Assembly (NCBI RefSeq): GCF_017352375.1
Contig: NZ_JAFEVR010000014.1
Location: forward strand, 209,114 to 273,113
DNA from: Mycolicibacterium sp. S2-37
GTDB taxonomy: Bacteria > Actinomycetota > Actinomycetes > Mycobacteriales > Mycobacteriaceae
Direction of reading: 5' to 3'
DNA: 64,000 nucleotides
Positions 7,830 through 17,862 of the stretch are shown one piece after another; the stretch's first letter is position 1; each line of letters opens with the position of its first letter. Position numbers and translations under genes: made by a program. A model generated the notes under the pieces. The model did not search any database. It saw nothing but the letters and a program-made list of their open reading frames with translations, and was not told the origin of the DNA.

Positions 7830-8744
7830 TCAACCGGGCTTCAGGCCACCGAGCTGGGCGGTCACCGCATCGGCGGTGGACACCAGAGCGCGGGCCCGCC
7901 CGACGATCTCCGCATCGGTCAGCGCGGCCCCGATGTGCATGGAGGCCACCATCACCTGCCGCCGGTAGTGGTCGAATACCGGTGCGGAGATCACGCTGAT
8001 ATCGAAACGGGCAGTGCGGCGTCGTCCTTCGGAACCGTCCTCATCACGCAGATGGACCCGCTCGCCGATGTCGGACACCAGCTCTCCCAGCAGCGCGCGC
8101 AGTTCGTCGGGCAGCGTCGCCGACATCCCGGCCATCAGCGCGTACAGCCGTCGCCCCCCGGTGGTCAGGCGTTCGACCAGATAGCCGTCGGCACGGCAGG
8201 CCGCGATGACCCGGTTCAGCCGGTCGTCATCGGTGCGCAGCGGCAGGGTCGGCTCCTTGGCCAGCCAGCTGCGAGTGGCCTCGTCGTCCCACAGCACGAA
8301 CATGAGCCCGACCGGTGGTGCGAAGGGGTAACTCTGTCCGACCTCCACTCCGGTCCGCACCCCGGTGGGCGCGACGAGGTCCAACAGGGTGATCCGGTCG
8401 TCGATCACGCCCGAGAGCGCGACGGTGACGCCGAACCGGGCCGAGAGCCGGTGGAGTTCCTGCCGAGCTGCGGGGCTGACGCGCAACGACTCCTGGGCGC
8501 GGTGCCCGAGCGTGATCAGCGACGGTCCCAATCGGTAGGACTTGTCGACCGGATCGCGTACGAGGTATCCGGCCTCGCTGAGCGAGGTGACGATGCCCAG
8601 ACACGTGGGCTTGGTCAGTCCGACGCGGCGGGCCAGCTCGGAGACGCCGAAGCGTTCCTCCGGCCGGCCTGCCAAGAAGTCGAGGATCGCCACCACCCGA
8701 TCGGTCGGGGGTGAGGAACGTCCCGAGAACGCCGGATCGGCCAT
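7830..8744 (-). CDS. IclR-family transcriptional regulator
   Basis: 304 residues with an N-terminal winged helix (DRVVAILDFLAGRPEERFGVS..., with LTKPTCLGIVTSL as recognition helix). An IclR effector domain follows, containing LDLVAPTG and FAPPVGLMFVLW. It is divergent from the DUF1214-SDR-sulfotransferase operon; the starts are 86 bp apart. A perfect 12-bp palindrome (8766-8777) near its own start and a KstR box near the other start share this gap. Likely an effector-responsive regulator of itself and perhaps of the neighbouring operon. The effector is unknown; family members sense small acids. Confidence 0.88.
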   Translation of the reverse strand: MADPAFSGRSSPPTDRVVAILDFLAGRPEERFGVSELARRVGLTKPTCLGIVTSLSEAGYLVRDPVDKSYRLGPSLITLGHRAQESLRVSPAARQELHRLSARFGVTVALSGVIDDRITLLDLVAPTGVRTGVEVGQSYPFAPPVGLMFVLWDDEATRSWLAKEPTLPLRTDDDRLNRVIAACRADGYLVERLTTGGRRLYALMAGMSATLPDELRALLGELVSDIGERVHLRDEDGSEGRRRTARFDISVISAPVFDHYRRQVMVASMHIGAALTDAEIVGRARALVSTADAVTAQLGGLKPG

Positions 8745-8765
8745 GGCCGCGAGGCTACCGCACGG

Positions 8766-8777
8766 TCCATATATGGA
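8766..8777. promoter_or_regulatory. Perfect palindrome TCCATATATGGA, possible IclR operator
   Basis: A 12-bp perfect inverted repeat 21 bp upstream of the iclR-family start and 28 bp before the KstR-type box. IclR proteins usually bind short AT-centred palindromes in such divergent gaps. Function is inferred from position only. Confidence 0.45.
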
Positions 8778-8805
8778 ACGCGCCGATCGATATATTGACT
8801 CCTGG

Positions 8806-8819
8806 TAGAACAGGTTCTA
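8806..8819. promoter_or_regulatory. KstR box, TAGAACAGGTTCTA
   Basis: Full match to the KstR consensus TNNAACNNGTTNNA and a perfect palindrome apart from the central AG. It ends 11 nt before the GTG of the DUF1214 gene. TAGTTT (8818-8823), a TANNNT -10 hexamer, begins inside the box at -13 relative to that GTG. KstR binding here should block RNA polymerase directly. Confidence 0.88.
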
Positions 8820-8830
8820 GTTTCGGCACG

Positions 8831-9958
8831 GTGTACTCCACACCGTTCGTCGAGGCCATCGCGGAGGCCGAAGGCCTCGTCGCCGCCGCTCCGTTCATCG
8901 AAACCGAAGCCGATCTACTCGAAGGCCTGCAGTATCTGGCCGGCTGTATCGCCGCGTGTACGCACGTCGCCTTCGACTACGACCGCGACCACCCGTTCCT
9001 GCACAGCGGCACCGGGCCGTTCACCAAGATGGGGCTCGACAACCCCGACACCATGTACTTCGGTACCCGGGTGCTACCCGGCCACGAATATGTCGTGACC
9101 GGCAGGAGGGGCACCACCACCGATGTCAGCTTCCAGCTCATCGGCGGGGAGTACACCGACGAGGTCGTGCCCGACAGTGAGACCGCGTTCGACGACCGCA
9201 AACTCGACATCGCCGCCGACGGCACCTTCGAGTGGCGATTCACTCCGGAGGTGCCGGCGCAGCTGGTGATCCGCGAGGTCTACAACGACTGGTCGGCACA
9301 GCGCGGCAGCTTCGCGATCGCGCGGACCGACACCGAGGGCACCGCGCCGCCGCCGCTGAGCAGGGAGCTGATCGAAAAGCGCTACACCGTCGCCGGAAAA
9401 CAACTCGTGCAACGGGTCAAGACCTGGCTGCAGTTCCCGAAGTGGTTCTACGACACGCTGCCGGTCAACACCCTGACCGCTCCGCGCCTGACACCCGGCG
9501 GCCTGGCCACGCAGTACTCGTCGGTCGGTCACTACGACCTGCGGTCCGATCAGGCGATCGTGATCACGCTGCCGGTCAGCGACGCGCCGTATGTCGGGTT
9601 CCAGCTCGGCAGCCTCTGGTACATCTCACTCGACTACATCAACCACCAGACATCGCTCAACGGAACACAGGCACAGGCCGATCCGGACGGAAAGATCCGC
9701 ATCGTGGTCTCCGACGCCAATCCCGGCGTCACCAACTGGTGCGAGACGCTCGGCCACGCCAAGGGATACCTGCAATTCCGCTGGCAGCGGGTATCGCGCG
9801 AGCTGACCGAGGCCGACGGCCCGACGATGGAGATCGTCGACATCGACCAGGTCGCCTCGGCGCTGCCGTACCACGATGCCAACAAGATCTCAGAAGAGGA
9901 CTGGCGCGCGCGGATCGCGCTGCGCCAGAAGCAAATCGGCGAAAGAATGGTGGGTTAG
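8831..9958 (+). CDS. DUF1214-domain protein (Rv3531c-like), KstR-regulon
   Basis: 375 residues with no signal peptide. The C-terminal half carries the DUF1214 features: YDLRSDQAIVITLP, then LGSLWYISLDYINHQTSLNG, PDGKIRIVVSD and NPGVTNWCETLGHAKGYLQFRW. The molecular role of DUF1214 is unknown. Length and position match Mtb Rv3531c. GTG at 8831 is chosen because it follows the KstR box and -10 by the distance expected for a leaderless mRNA; the upstream in-frame extension would overlap the operator. It is first in an operon with an SDR (2-bp gap) and a sulfotransferase-like gene. A role in sterol metabolism is inferred from the operator and neighbours. Confidence 0.85.
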   Translation: MYSTPFVEAIAEAEGLVAAAPFIETEADLLEGLQYLAGCIAACTHVAFDYDRDHPFLHSGTGPFTKMGLDNPDTMYFGTRVLPGHEYVVTGRRGTTTDVSFQLIGGEYTDEVVPDSETAFDDRKLDIAADGTFEWRFTPEVPAQLVIREVYNDWSAQRGSFAIARTDTEGTAPPPLSRELIEKRYTVAGKQLVQRVKTWLQFPKWFYDTLPVNTLTAPRLTPGGLATQYSSVGHYDLRSDQAIVITLPVSDAPYVGFQLGSLWYISLDYINHQTSLNGTQAQADPDGKIRIVVSDANPGVTNWCETLGHAKGYLQFRWQRVSRELTEADGPTMEIVDIDQVASALPYHDANKISEEDWRARIALRQKQIGERMVG

Positions 9959-9960
9959 AC

Positions 9961-10755
9961 ATGGCTGCGTCACCTCACGGCCTGCTCCAAGACAAGGTCG
10001 TCGTCGTCAGCGGTGTGGGTCCTGCGCTGGGCACCACACTGGCGCGGCGCTGCGCTGAGGAGGGTGCGGATCTGGTGCTGGCCGCGCGCACCGTCGAGCG
10101 CCTCGAGGACGTCGCGCGGCAGGTCACCGACCTCGGCAGGCGCGCGGTGTCGATCGGCACCGACATCACCGACGAGGCTCAGGTGAACAACCTCGTCGAG
10201 CAGACGCTGCAGGAATACGGCAGGGTCGACGTGCTGATCAACAACGCCTTCCGGGTGCCGTCGATGAAACCGTTGGCCAACACGACTTTCGAGCACATGA
10301 AGGACGCCATCGAGCTGACGGTGTTCGGCGCGCTGCGGATGATCCAGGGATTCACCCCCGCCCTCGCCGAGGCCAACGGTTCGGTGGTCAACGTGAATTC
10401 GATGGTCGTGCGCCACTCGCAGGCGAAGTACGGTGCCTACAAGATGGCCAAGTCCGCACTCCTGGCGATGTCGCAGTCACTGGCCACCGAGCTGGGCGAA
10501 CAAGGCATCCGGGTCAATTCGATTCTGCCGGGATACATCTGGGGCGGCACGCTCAAGAGTTACTTCGAGCACCAGGCGAACAAGTACGGCACCTCGGTCG
10601 ACGACATCTACAACGCCGCCGCAGTCAACAGCGACCTCAAGCGGTTGCCGACCGAGGACGAGGTGGCTTCGGCGATCCTGTTCATGGCCAGTGATCTGTC
10701 CAGCGGGATCACCGGTCAGACACTCGACGTCAACTGCGGGGAGTACAAGGCGTGA
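9961..10755 (+). CDS. Short-chain dehydrogenase-like protein (Rv3530c-like)
   Basis: A 264-residue SDR fold. The catalytic Ser147, Tyr160 and Lys164 are present (NVNSM; YKMAK). The nucleotide loop reads SGVGPALG (17-24), with Ala in place of the middle Gly of TGxxxGxG, and the usual NNAG is NNAF (94-97). Cofactor binding may therefore be atypical. The C-terminus has the usual SGITGQTLDVNCGE ending. It starts 2 nt after the DUF1214 gene and ends in a GTGA overlap with the sulfotransferase-like gene. The three form one KstR-controlled unit also present in Mtb. Substrate unknown. Confidence 0.85.
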   Translation: MAASPHGLLQDKVVVVSGVGPALGTTLARRCAEEGADLVLAARTVERLEDVARQVTDLGRRAVSIGTDITDEAQVNNLVEQTLQEYGRVDVLINNAFRVPSMKPLANTTFEHMKDAIELTVFGALRMIQGFTPALAEANGSVVNVNSMVVRHSQAKYGAYKMAKSALLAMSQSLATELGEQGIRVNSILPGYIWGGTLKSYFEHQANKYGTSVDDIYNAAAVNSDLKRLPTEDEVASAILFMASDLSSGITGQTLDVNCGEYKA

Positions 10756-11897
10756 CGACCAGAACGAACGTCGGCACCGTCGAGGATCTGCACGCCTCGG
10801 CCACCAAGGCCTGCGGTCTCGACGACTTCGGTTCCGACGACGACAACTACAAGGAAGCGCTCGGCGTGCTGCTCGACTCGTACGCCCGCGAGGCGGATCT
10901 GACCGAGCTCGGCAGCAAGATGCAGCGGTTCTTCGTCCGCAACGCGCTGGTGGCGCGGTTGGTGTCGGAGGCGGCGTTCAAGCAGTATCCGCAGCACGTC
11001 GACGTGCCGATCGAAAAGCCCATCTTCGTCACGGGCCTGCCGCGCACCGGCACCACGGCGCTGCACCGGCTGCTCGCCGCCGACCCCCGTCACCAGGGGC
11101 TGGAGCTGTGGCTCGCGGAATTCCCGCAGCCCCGCCCGCCGCGCGAAACCTGGTCGCAGAACCCGGTTTTCCAGCAGCTGGACGCCCAGTTCACCAAGGC
11201 GCACGAGGAGAACCCGGACTACACCGGGCTGCACTACATGACCGCCGACGAGGTCGAGGAGTGCTGGCAGCTGCTGCGGCAGTCCCTGCACTCGGTGTCG
11301 TACGAGACGCTGGCGCACATCCCGGGCTACGCGCAGTGGCTGGCCCGCCAGGACTGGACCAAGCCCTACCGGCGGCACCGTCGCAACCTGCAGCTGATCG
11401 GACTCAACGATCCCGAGAAGCGCTGGGTGCTCAAGAATCCGAGTCACCTGTTCGCCCTCGACGCGCTGTTCGCGACGTACCCGGACGCGCTGGTGATCCA
11501 GTGCCACCGTCCGCCGGAAACGCTGATGGCGTCGATGTGTTCGCTGGCGCAGCACACCACCGCGGGCTGGTCGAACACGTTCGTCGGCGACGTCATCGGC
11601 GCCGATTCGATGGAGACCTGGTCACGCGGGCTCGAGCGGTTCAACGCCGAACGCGCCAAGCTGGATCCGGCACAGTTCTACGACATGGACTACTTCGACT
11701 TCATCAAGGACCCGGTGGCCCAGGTCGAGGCCATCTACCGGCACTTCGGTATCGAGGTCACCGACGACTCGCGCGCGGCCATGGAACGCAGCCACGAGGA
11801 CAGCAAGAAGGGGCCGCGTGCGCCCAAGCACTCCTACTCGCTGAGCGACTACGGCCTCACCGACGAACAGGTCAAAGAACGCTTCAAGGGGCTCTGA
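10752..11897 (+). CDS. Sulfotransferase-family protein (Rv3529c-like)
   Basis: 381 residues. The 5'-phosphosulfate loop IFVTGLPRTGTTALHRLL (GLPRTGTT at about 95-102) and the downstream RWVLKNPSHLFALDAL and VIQCHRPPETLMAS, a likely 3'-phosphate-binding region, mark a PAPS-type sulfotransferase fold (Sulfotransfer_3). A sulfonation step is not part of the known cholesterol pathway, so the acceptor is unknown; the fold may be reused for a CoA or other nucleotide donor. GTG at 10752 overlaps the SDR stop. Convergent with the Rv3527-like gene 5 bp away. Confidence 0.85.
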   Translation: MTTRTNVGTVEDLHASATKACGLDDFGSDDDNYKEALGVLLDSYAREADLTELGSKMQRFFVRNALVARLVSEAAFKQYPQHVDVPIEKPIFVTGLPRTGTTALHRLLAADPRHQGLELWLAEFPQPRPPRETWSQNPVFQQLDAQFTKAHEENPDYTGLHYMTADEVEECWQLLRQSLHSVSYETLAHIPGYAQWLARQDWTKPYRRHRRNLQLIGLNDPEKRWVLKNPSHLFALDALFATYPDALVIQCHRPPETLMASMCSLAQHTTAGWSNTFVGDVIGADSMETWSRGLERFNAERAKLDPAQFYDMDYFDFIKDPVAQVEAIYRHFGIEVTDDSRAAMERSHEDSKKGPRAPKHSYSLSDYGLTDEQVKERFKGL

Positions 11898-11902
11898 GTA
11901 CG

Positions 11903-12358
11903 TCAGCCGTCGCCGGGGGATGGGGCGCTCGAGAACTCCTCGAGACACCCCTCGGCGACCGCGTGCTTGATGCTGTCGGCCAGCCTGGGGCAGGACTTCG
12001 ACCGGGCGGGCTGCCCGCCGGACTGCCTGACCTCGCTGAAGAACGCGCACCGGGACGCCGCCTCGCCGTTCCACTGCACCGCGGTATGTCCGGGACCCAG
12101 CTTCTTGACGTCGACGGAGACATGACAGAAGCGACAGTCGACAGACACCAGCCCCGACGTCAGATACCGCTCCCGGTCTCGAGCCGTGGCCTCGCGCAGC
12201 GCCGCCGCCCGGTCGGGCGGGAAGGCCGGCGCCTTCGACCACGATCCGGTGCGACCGTTGCCGCCGGCGGGGTGGTCGTCGTCATCGTGGGCGCCGTAGA
12301 GCTCGAGCATCGATCGCGCGAGCGAATCGACGTCGGGCGCCTGTTCGCGCGGGGCCAC
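11903..12358 (-). CDS. Cys-rich conserved hypothetical protein coupled to kshA (Rv3527-like)
   Basis: 151 residues, soluble. Cys at 75, 78, 104, 123 and 138, with CRFCH at 75-79, suggest a metal or Fe-S site, but the spacing fits no ferredoxin family I know. Length and position match Mtb Rv3527 next to kshA. The GTG start at 12358 shares one base with the kshA stop, so it is translationally coupled and under the same KstR box. Possible roles include assembly or electron delivery for KshA; both are guesses. Confidence 0.8.
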   Translation of the reverse strand: MAPREQAPDVDSLARSMLELYGAHDDDDHPAGGNGRTGSWSKAPAFPPDRAAALREATARDRERYLTSGLVSVDCRFCHVSVDVKKLGPGHTAVQWNGEAASRCAFFSEVRQSGGQPARSKSCPRLADSIKHAVAEGCLEEFSSAPSPGDG

Positions 12359-13545
12359 TACGGTGCCCCCTGTTCAGCCTTCTCTTTCTCGCTTCCGGCA
12401 CCGGCGTCCTTCTCGGCGTCCCGACGCTTGAGGTTCTCCGCGATCTCACCGTGCCAGTACTCGTTGGCGGCGGTGGTGTCGACCTCGATCTCGAAGCGGT
12501 CGGTCATCTCCGGGGTGACGTCGGCGACGTCGACGTAGAACTGCTGATACCAGCGGCGTAGCTGGTAGACGGCGCCGTCCTCCTCGACCAGCAGCGGATT
12601 GTCGATGCGGGTCTTGTGCTTCCAGATCTCGACATCCTGCAGGAAGCCCTTGCTGACGCCTTCGGTGAACACCCGGGCCAGCTTGTCGGTGGTCTTCTCG
12701 TCGAGGCCCTTGGGCTTCTCGACGATCACGCCCCACTGCAGGACGAACGAATCCTGGGTCACGGGGTAGTGGCAGTTGATCAGGATCGACTCGGCCTTGA
12801 ATCCGCCGTAGTTGTTGTGCAGCCAGTTGATCATGAACGACGGTCCGAAGTACGACGCCTCGGAGTCCAGATGCGCCTCTCCATAGGTGGTGCCCATGTC
12901 GCCGACGTCGGGCCGGCCGACGTTGTGCAGGTACTGGCTGGCGATGTGGCCCTCGAAGACGTTCTTGAAGTAGGTCGGCAGGCCGTAGTGGATGTAGAAG
13001 AAGTGCGCCATGTCGGTGACGTTGTCGATGATCTCGCGGCAGTTGCTGCCCTCGATGAGCATCGTGTTCCAGCGCCACTCGGTCCACTCGTCGCTCTCGA
13101 ACTCCGGGATCTCCGGGATCCGGACCTCTTCCGGCGGTGGATTGCCCTCGTGGTCGTGCCAGACGAACAGCAGACCGCCACGGACGTCGGTGTGCCACGC
13201 CCGGGTCCGCGCCAGCCGCGGAGTGCGCTTGGCGTAGGGGACCAGCTTGCACTTGCCGTCACCACCCCAGCGCCAGTCGTGGAAGGGGCAGGCGACGGTA
13301 TCGCCCTTGATGGTGCCCTGGCTCAGGTTGCCCCCCATGTGGCGGCAGTAGCCGTCGAGGATCTTCACCTCGCCCTGCGAGTCGGCGAACACCACCAGCA
13401 TGGTCCCGAAGATCTCGATGCCGTGCGGTTCGCCGTCCAGGTAGTCCTTGACGGGGCCCAGGCAGTGCCAGCCACGGGCAAAGCGGTCAGGCAGCGATCC
13501 CGTGTCGATCTCACGGATGCCGCTGTGAGCGGTGTCGGTCTTCAC
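12358..13545 (-). CDS. kshA: 3-ketosteroid 9-alpha-monooxygenase, oxygenase component KshA
   Basis: A 395-residue Rieske non-heme iron oxygenase. Rieske ligands are Cys67, His69, Cys86 and His89 (CRHMGGN and CPFHDW). The mononuclear iron ligands include His181 and His186 in TDMAHFFYIHYGLP; the same positions, as I recall, are used in Mtb KshA. With reductase KshB, not in this window, it 9-alpha-hydroxylates 3-ketosteroid or its CoA thioester. After KstD action this opens ring B. The C-terminus is a charged tail rich in Lys/Glu. GTG start at 13545, with a KstR box at 13575-13588 upstream. It heads a two-gene operon with the Cys-rich protein. Confidence 0.93.
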   Translation of the reverse strand: MKTDTAHSGIREIDTGSLPDRFARGWHCLGPVKDYLDGEPHGIEIFGTMLVVFADSQGEVKILDGYCRHMGGNLSQGTIKGDTVACPFHDWRWGGDGKCKLVPYAKRTPRLARTRAWHTDVRGGLLFVWHDHEGNPPPEEVRIPEIPEFESDEWTEWRWNTMLIEGSNCREIIDNVTDMAHFFYIHYGLPTYFKNVFEGHIASQYLHNVGRPDVGDMGTTYGEAHLDSEASYFGPSFMINWLHNNYGGFKAESILINCHYPVTQDSFVLQWGVIVEKPKGLDEKTTDKLARVFTEGVSKGFLQDVEIWKHKTRIDNPLLVEEDGAVYQLRRWYQQFYVDVADVTPEMTDRFEIEVDTTAANEYWHGEIAENLKRRDAEKDAGAGSEKEKAEQGAP

Positions 13546-13574
13546 CTGGCGCCTCCAGTATCTTGGCTTCTAAC

Positions 13575-13588
13575 TAGAACACGTTACA
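13575..13588. promoter_or_regulatory. KstR box, TAGAACACGTTACA
   Basis: Matches TNNAACNNGTTNNA, 29 bp upstream of the kshA start on the minus strand. It also lies 109 bp upstream of the divergent MOSC gene, so it could affect both, though kshA is the known type of target. Confidence 0.85.
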
Positions 13589-13697
13589 GTTTTGCCGGGT
13601 GGTCTCGCAATGATTGGCGGGTGACCTGCGGCATACCCGCGGACAGGGGTGCTGAACCGGGTCCATCCAGCCGTTGCCCGGGGCATACCGTAGAGCC

Positions 13698-14675
13698 ATG
13701 CGAGTCGGACAGGTGGCCGGGCTGTGGCGGTATCCGGTCAAGTCGCTGGGCGGTGAGCGCATCGAGCAGGCGGACATCGGCGAGCACGGCGTCCTGGGCG
13801 ACCGGCTGTGGGCGGTGCGCGATGTGGCACGCGATGTGACACTGTCGGCCCGTCGAGTACCTGCGCTGCTCACCGCGACCGCTCGCTACCCCGAGCCGAC
13901 ACCGAGCGACGCCGGTCCGGGGAATGTGCCCGACGTCGAGATCACCTTCCCGGACGGCACGGTGGTGTCCGGCCGCGACGAGGCCGTGCACGCGAAATTG
14001 TCCGAATTGGCCGGCCGTGAGGTGCGCCTGACCGCGTTGCCGCCGGCCGGTGACCTCAGCCTGCACCGGCTCAGCAAGGCGGAACGCGACAACACCTCGA
14101 TCGCGGCGCTGCGCACCGACTTCGGCATCACCGAGAACGAGAAGCTGCCGGACGTGTCGATGATGCGGATCTCGGATCTGATGACCTTCGCGCGGTACTC
14201 GACTCCGCCGGGCATGTTCGTCGACCTCGCGCCCGTGCACGTGATGAGCCAGACCAGCCTGGCGACGATCGGTGCGGAGATCGGCGCCGAGGTGGATGTG
14301 CGCCGGTTCCGGCCCAACGTGCTGCTGGCACTCGACGATCCGGACGGCGGATTGCCCGAACACCGCTGGACGGGCGGGCGGCTGACGCTCGGCGGGACGG
14401 TGCTCGAGGTGACGATGCCGACGATCCGGTGCGTGGTCCCCAGCCGAGCGCAACCGGGTCTGGATGTCGACCGCCGCATCACCAAGGTGGTGGCCGCCAG
14501 GGCGAACCGGTGCCTGGGCAGCTACTGCTGGGTCGACACCGGGGGCGCGGTGCGGACCGGCGATGAGGTGGTGCTCGCAGCGCGCCGTTCGAACGCGCTG
14601 ACTGCCGCCGCCAAGCGGGCCAAGCGCCTCGCGTTCGGCGTCGCGACGGCCGCGGCCGACCGGTTGTCGCGCTAG
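13698..14675 (+). CDS. MOSC-domain protein (mARC/MOSC N-terminal beta-barrel type)
   Basis: 325 residues. The N-terminal GLWRYPVKSLGGERIEQADI is the MOSC_N beta-barrel start. The C-terminal MOSC domain contains DVRRFRPNVLL, then PTIRCVVPSRAQPGLDVDRRI, including the conserved Cys in IRC that can bind molybdenum cofactor. Such proteins transfer sulfur to, or hold, Moco and may reduce N-hydroxylated compounds. ATG at 13698 fits the family start; an upstream in-frame start at 13674 is less likely. It sits alone between kshA and the ltp operon. A link to the molybdo-hydroxylase operon 36 kb away is possible but unsupported. Confidence 0.85.
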   Translation: MRVGQVAGLWRYPVKSLGGERIEQADIGEHGVLGDRLWAVRDVARDVTLSARRVPALLTATARYPEPTPSDAGPGNVPDVEITFPDGTVVSGRDEAVHAKLSELAGREVRLTALPPAGDLSLHRLSKAERDNTSIAALRTDFGITENEKLPDVSMMRISDLMTFARYSTPPGMFVDLAPVHVMSQTSLATIGAEIGAEVDVRRFRPNVLLALDDPDGGLPEHRWTGGRLTLGGTVLEVTMPTIRCVVPSRAQPGLDVDRRITKVVAARANRCLGSYCWVDTGGAVRTGDEVVLAARRSNALTAAAKRAKRLAFGVATAAADRLSR

Positions 14676-14691
14676 CCCGGAGCGCGGCGGA

Positions 14692-15578
14692 CTACTGCTG
14701 CTGCCACCCAGAGTGGATGTAGGTGTCGGCGAAGCGCTTCATCGAGTCGATCTTCTCGCCCACCGGAGCATCGAAGGCGAGGCCGTCGAACACCCACGGA
14801 ATGCCGATGTAGTCGGTGACACCGGCGGCGACCAGGTCGCGATGGCCATCCACGCCGAACTTGTCGATGCACACGGCCTGGTATTCGAACGGGTCGTCGG
14901 CGCGCCCGGCGTCGGCCAGCAGCGTCTTGAGCTTCTTGATCGTCTCGGCCAACTGGTCGCACGTCATCATCGCGCTGGTCCAGCCATCGCCGACGCGCAC
15001 CGCCCGCTTGAGCGCCACATCGGTGTGGCCGCCGACGTAGAACGGCACCGGCACCGACGGCGCGGGGCTCATCTGGAGTCGGTCGAAATCGTAGAACTCA
15101 CCGTGGTGTTCGACCATGCCGCCGGCGAGAACCAGCTTGATGACGTCGATCATCTCGTCGACGCGCTTGCCGCGCTTCGCGTAGGGCACCCCACACCACT
15201 CGAATTCCTCAGGAGCCCAGCCGATCCCGACACCGAAGCCGAAACGGTTGTTGGTCAGGTTCGCCACCGACCCGACCTGGCGGGCCAGCAACAGCGGGTT
15301 GCGTGAGCCGAGTTTCATCACGTTGGTGTAGAAGCGCAGCTTCGACGTCACCGCCCCCAACGCACCCGCGAGGATCAATGGATCGACCCAGGGCGAGTTC
15401 TCGTCGAACATCCGCTTTCCGTCGGCGGTGTAGGGATAGTCGACGGACTGCTTCTCGAAGTAGAAGATCGAGTCGGGCAGCGCGATACTGTTGAAGCCGA
15501 GTTCCTCAGCTGCCTTGGCGATCTCGATCAGCTGGTCGAGCGGGCTGAACGCGATGCTGATCGTGTACTGCATCCGGG

Positions 15579-15582
<4 letters not shown>
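14692..15582 (-). CDS. LLM-class (luciferase-like) flavin oxidoreductase coupled to ltp3
   Basis: A 296-residue TIM-barrel protein of the luciferase-like/F420 superfamily: YTISIAFSPLDQLIEIAKAAEELGF, FGFGVGIGWAPEEFEWCGVPY and VPFYVGGHTDVALKRAVRVGDGW are all family features. The cofactor could be FMN or F420. The start ATG at 15582 overlaps the ltp3 stop (ATGA), so it is the last gene of the DUF35-ltp4-ltp3-LLM operon under the KstR box at 18865. I do not recall an LLM gene directly after ltp3 in Mtb, where Rv3520c is elsewhere in the cluster. A role in redox processing of branched sterol side-chain products is inferred. Confidence 0.82.
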
Positions 15583-16756
<1,174 letters not shown>

Positions 16757-16757
<1 letters not shown>

Positions 16758-17815
16758 CAGTTCTTCCCCTCCAGGACCGCGACCAGATTCTGTTGCAGCA
16801 CAGGGCCGCTGGTGGCATGGGCCAGCACCCGCGAGGCGTTGCCCTCGAAGATGTGGCGGGCCGCGAAGCCGATCCGCTCCAGCCCCGCCGAGAACATCGG
16901 GTTGGCCGCCAGCGCTCCGCCGGACGGGTTGATCTTCGTCGACCCGTTCAGACCGATCGCCTCGGTGAGGATCAGCTGCTGGTGGGTGAACGGAGCGTAG
17001 ATCTCGGCGACGTCGATCGAGGCGGTGTCGCCCCCGGTGGCGGCCTGTGCCGACGCGGCGGTCGACGGCGAGGTGGTCAGGTCACGCGCCCCCAGCACCG
17101 GCGTCTCGATGCGGTGCTCGATGCCGGTGATCCACGCCGGGCGCTCGCGCAGCTCGCGGGCCCTGTCGCCGGCGGCCAGCACGATCGCCGACGCACCGTC
17201 GGTGATCGGGGCGATGTCGTGGCGCCGCAGCGGATCCGCGAAATAAGGCTGCTCGAGCAGCTCTTCGATACTCGACGCCGGTTCCAGGGAGTCGGTACGC
17301 GGCGCGGCGGCCTGCGCCTCGAGCGCGACCTGGGCCATCTGCTCGGCGGTCCACTTACCGGCGTCCAGGCCGAACCGCGCCTGCAGACCCGCCATGCTGA
17401 CCGAGTCAGGCCACAGCGGTGCCACTGTGTACGGGTCGGTCTGCAACGCCAGGACGCGGCGCAGGGTGCCGGCAGACGACTTGCCGAACCCGTAGACCAG
17501 CGCGGTCTCGACCTCACCGGTGAGGATCTTGATGTATGCCTCGTACAGCGCCCAGGCAGCGTCCATCTCGACGTGCGATTCGTTGATCGGCGGAACCGCG
17601 CCGATCGAGTCGATCGCGGAGATGAACGAGAAGGCCCGGCCGGCAAGGTAATCGGAGGACCCCGAGCACCAGAAGCCGAGGTCGGTCTGGCTGATCCCGA
17701 GCTCGCTGTACAGCTGGCGGAAACACGGCATCAGCATCTCGACACCGTTGGTGGTGCCGTTGGTGCGACGGACGTGGGGCGCATGCGCGAACCCGACGAC
17801 GGCGACATCATTCAT
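16757..17815 (-). CDS. ltp4: Thiolase-like sterol side-chain aldolase Ltp4
   Basis: A 352-residue thiolase-fold protein (Rv3522 type). The N-terminus is VAVVGFAHAPHVRR. A likely active-site region, GFWCSGSSDYLAGRAFSFISA, is followed by NESHVEMDAAWALYEAYIK, where the canonical thiolase Cys is absent. The C-terminal GGALAANPMFSAGLERIGFAARHIFEG and LAHATSGPVLQQN correspond to the second-half catalytic motifs, in altered form. It probably pairs with Ltp3 or DUF35 in retro-aldol cleavage of branched side-chain CoA esters. ATG at 17815, 47 bp after the DUF35 gene. Confidence 0.88.
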
Positions 17816-17862
17816 GCGCGATTCCGCTCCGCTTCTCGCTGGTAGGTCATGTGGTCGGCCCT

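Noticed and set aside
12616..13839. Plus-strand open frame over kshA
   Set aside because: Shadow of kshA with no family features.
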